Of a stretch of DNA of 7,412 nt, positions 6,529-7,412 are shown piece by piece. The stretch lies in contig JAWOGA010000041.1 of the NCBI GenBank assembly GCA_046497225.1, forward strand, positions 1 to 7,412, written 5' to 3'. Under the pieces are notes generated by a model. That model had not been told where the DNA came from, ran no database searches, and was given only the letters and a program-made list of their open reading frames with translations. This stretch comes from JAXHLG01 sp046497225. Its GTDB lineage: Bacteria; Patescibacteriota; Minisyncoccia; Moranbacterales; DUUL01. The translations under genes and the position numbers were made by a program. The first letter of the stretch is position 1, and every line of letters begins with the position of its first letter.

Positions 6529-6558
6529 TTGACAATTGAATAAATTAGTAAATAAATT
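6529..6558 (+). promoter_or_regulatory. Promoter of the small downstream operon
   Basis: TTGACA at 6529-6534 is a perfect -35 box. The best -10 is TAAATT at 6553-6558 after an 18-base spacer, matching four of six consensus positions, in an A/T-only stretch. The predicted start near 6565 gives a leader of about 165 bases before the ATG at 6729. The -10 is the uncertain part. The stretch between the previous terminator and this site (6424-6528) holds only a small T-rich/A-rich hairpin at 6484-6500 and no gene. Confidence 0.55.
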
Positions 6559-6575
6559 AATTTTCTTCGGCTTTT

Positions 6576-6692
6576 TCCGGAGCTTCTGTTATTCGTTTTT
6601 CTCGCCCTCAGGGGAGGGGGGAAACTAAGAGGGGTGGGAGACATTTTTGTACCCATTAAACGGATAAGATGAAGCTCCGGAATGGCCGGAGC
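6576..6692 (+). promoter_or_regulatory. Structured 5' leader with alternative pairings (riboswitch- or attenuator-like)
   Basis: Segment A, TCCGGAGCTTC (6576-6586), pairs perfectly over 11 bases with segment B, GAAGCTCCGGA (6671-6681). The helix continues inward as TTATTCG (6589-6595) with CGGATAA (6661-6667). Segment C, CCGGAGC (6686-6692), repeats the core of A and can instead pair with GCTCCGG of B (6674-6680) across a 5-base loop. B therefore has two competing partners, the layout of a switch. Enclosed between A and B is a G-rich stretch (6611-6638). The C hairpin ends about 25 bases before the Shine-Dalgarno and is followed by only four T, so control of translation or RNA stability looks likelier than termination. 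It matches no riboswitch consensus I know. The ligand or binding protein is unknown. Confidence 0.6.
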
Positions 6693-6728
6693 ATACTTTT
6701 AAAGTCGCTTAAAAAAAGGAGGTAAAAG

Positions 6729-7223
6729 ATGTGGCGACTGAAGTCCGGTGAGGTTGTGGTTGACCGCCATAACTCTCACCTTAAGAATGGAGTCGAGCGT
6801 TTTCTCCCGGAGGCGCTCGGCAAGATCGAATCGGCCGGGAGAAGTTTCTTTATTGAGGAGGTCGAGTTCGACCGAATCATTGGAGAAACTACTTGCGTCA
6901 CTACTCGGCCTGGTGATCGGATAATTTACGCCAAGAGGCCGAAGCGGTTTGGGTATTCGCGGTTCGTTATGGATCGTGACCCCGAGCCGTGCACCACCTT
7001 GGTCGTGATTTTGAAAGTCGGTGATTTTGATCAGTACGTCTTGATTACCGCTTTCGTAGGGAAACGGCCCCAACCGGAGCCGTGGGATGCCAGGAATTTT
7101 TCGCAACAGCCTGATCCGCAAGAGGCGGAGAGGTTGGCGCGAGAGTTCTGGAGTAATCACGCCCTAATCTGGGGCACCGAGGAAATTATTCAAGATACAA
7201 TCACCACGGAGTGTCCGTGGTAA
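6729..7223 (+). CDS. Unrecognised 164-aa protein, first gene of a small operon
   Basis: The ATG is fixed by a strong ribosome binding site, AGGAGGT at 6717-6723, five bases upstream, and follows the structured leader. The protein is soluble, with no signal peptide or membrane segment. The central part is predicted beta-rich: SFFIEEVEF (39-47), RIIYAKRPKRFGYSRFV (64-80) and a strand pair LVVILKVGDFDQYVLITAFVG (91-111). A conserved-looking PEPWDA (116-121) follows, then the helix DPQEAERLAREFWSNHALIWG (129-149). His17, Arg38, Lys69, Arg78 and Thr107 are possible functional residues. The layout of an N-terminal helix, a basic segment and a late strand ending in ITAF recalls the BECR (barnase-EndoU-colicin-RelE) ribonuclease fold seen in toxins and phage proteins. 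That is a weak guess from pattern only, and I know no named family that it matches. Base composition is richer in GC than the giant gene. The next gene begins 16 bases after the stop. Confidence 0.8.
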   Translation: MWRLKSGEVVVDRHNSHLKNGVERFLPEALGKIESAGRSFFIEEVEFDRIIGETTCVTTRPGDRIIYAKRPKRFGYSRFVMDRDPEPCTTLVVILKVGDFDQYVLITAFVGKRPQPEPWDARNFSQQPDPQEAERLAREFWSNHALIWGTEEIIQDTITTECPW

Positions 7224-7239
7224 ACAAAGGAGAGGGAAA

Positions 7240-7412
7240 ATGAAAATTGATCTCGAAAAATTAATGTCTGCGTTAAAAATGCAACAAAAAGACATTAGAG
7301 TCGACACGAATGTAAATGGCACTTACTATTTCCGCGGTAACCCGAGATGCACCGGCGTTTACAGGGTCCTATACCTAGTCAGGGGCGAGGAAAAGTACCG
7401 TTGTAAGCGGTG
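7240..7412 (+). CDS. Small unrecognised protein, 5' part only (cut by window end)
   Basis: AAAGGAG at 7226-7232 lies seven bases before the ATG, a good ribosome binding site, and the frame stays open for 57 codons to the window edge. The visible part starts with a charged helix (MKIDLEKLMSALKMQQKD), followed by a probable beta-rich segment with NGTYYFRGNPRCTGVYRVLYLV and a cysteine in YRCKR. The 16-base gap puts it in one operon with the 164-residue gene. A toxin-antitoxin-like or enzyme-partner pairing is possible on layout alone. No family is recognisable, and the full length is unknown. Confidence 0.7.
   Translation, partial: MKIDLEKLMSALKMQQKDIRVDTNVNGTYYFRGNPRCTGVYRVLYLVRGEEKYRCKR

Noticed and set aside
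6631..6654. GGGGTGGGA...ACCC, resembling a T-box core
   Set aside because: The invariant T-box antiterminator sequence and a specifier stem are absent, and the downstream gene is not an aminoacylation or amino-acid gene.
6699..7160. 153-codon minus-strand open frame opposite the 164-residue gene
   Set aside because: The plus-strand frame has a strong Shine-Dalgarno and a plausible protein; the opposite frame is a GC-driven shadow.

Overview
The window looks like a chromosomal piece of an uncultivated bacterium of the Candidate Phyla Radiation (Patescibacteria, perhaps a Parcubacteria-like lineage). This is inference. It rests on a very large AT-rich charged protein with a cyclodipeptide-synthase-like domain, a TrmB-type regulator, and small unrecognised genes of a style common in those genomes. 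No marker gene is present to settle the taxonomy. Base composition is uneven: the 1330-codon gene and the 5.24-5.46 kb spacer are AT-rich, while the first 260 bases and everything after about 5.95 kb are clearly richer in GC.

Layout. (1) 1-258: 3' end of a HAD-family phosphatase gene, followed by a small intrinsic terminator. (2) 449-4441: one giant soluble protein of 1330 residues. Most of it is charged and helical. Residues about 858-1035 match the catalytic layout of tRNA-dependent cyclodipeptide synthases: Ser863, Tyr1005, Glu1009 and Tyr1029 stand at almost the same spacing as Ser37, Tyr178, Glu182 and Tyr202 of AlbC. (3) 4464-5237, minus strand: a TrmB-like winged-helix regulator, convergent with the giant gene, with a good promoter of its own. 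(4) 5433-6423: the most striking object, a roughly 955-nt non-coding transcription unit with a near-consensus promoter (TTGACA, 17 bp, TACAAT) and a clear intrinsic terminator. Almost all of it folds into long exact helices, including crossing ones (pseudoknots). I do not recognise it as RNase P RNA, tmRNA, SRP RNA, a group I or II intron, or any riboswitch. (5) 6529-6692: a second promoter and a structured 5' leader in which one segment can pair with either of two partners. The leader precedes (6) 6729-7223, a 164-residue protein of unknown function with a strong ribosome binding site, and (7) 7240 to the end, a second small gene in the same operon, cut by the window edge.

How it may fit together. 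The regulator and the large RNA are divergently transcribed from promoters about 170 bp apart, with an AT-only palindrome between them, so the regulator may control itself, the RNA, or both. The RNA lies directly upstream of the small operon but has its own terminator, so it is an independent transcript. Whether the 164-residue protein is its partner is open. The main candidates for undescribed biology are the large RNA, the switch-like leader and the cyclodipeptide-synthase-like giant protein.
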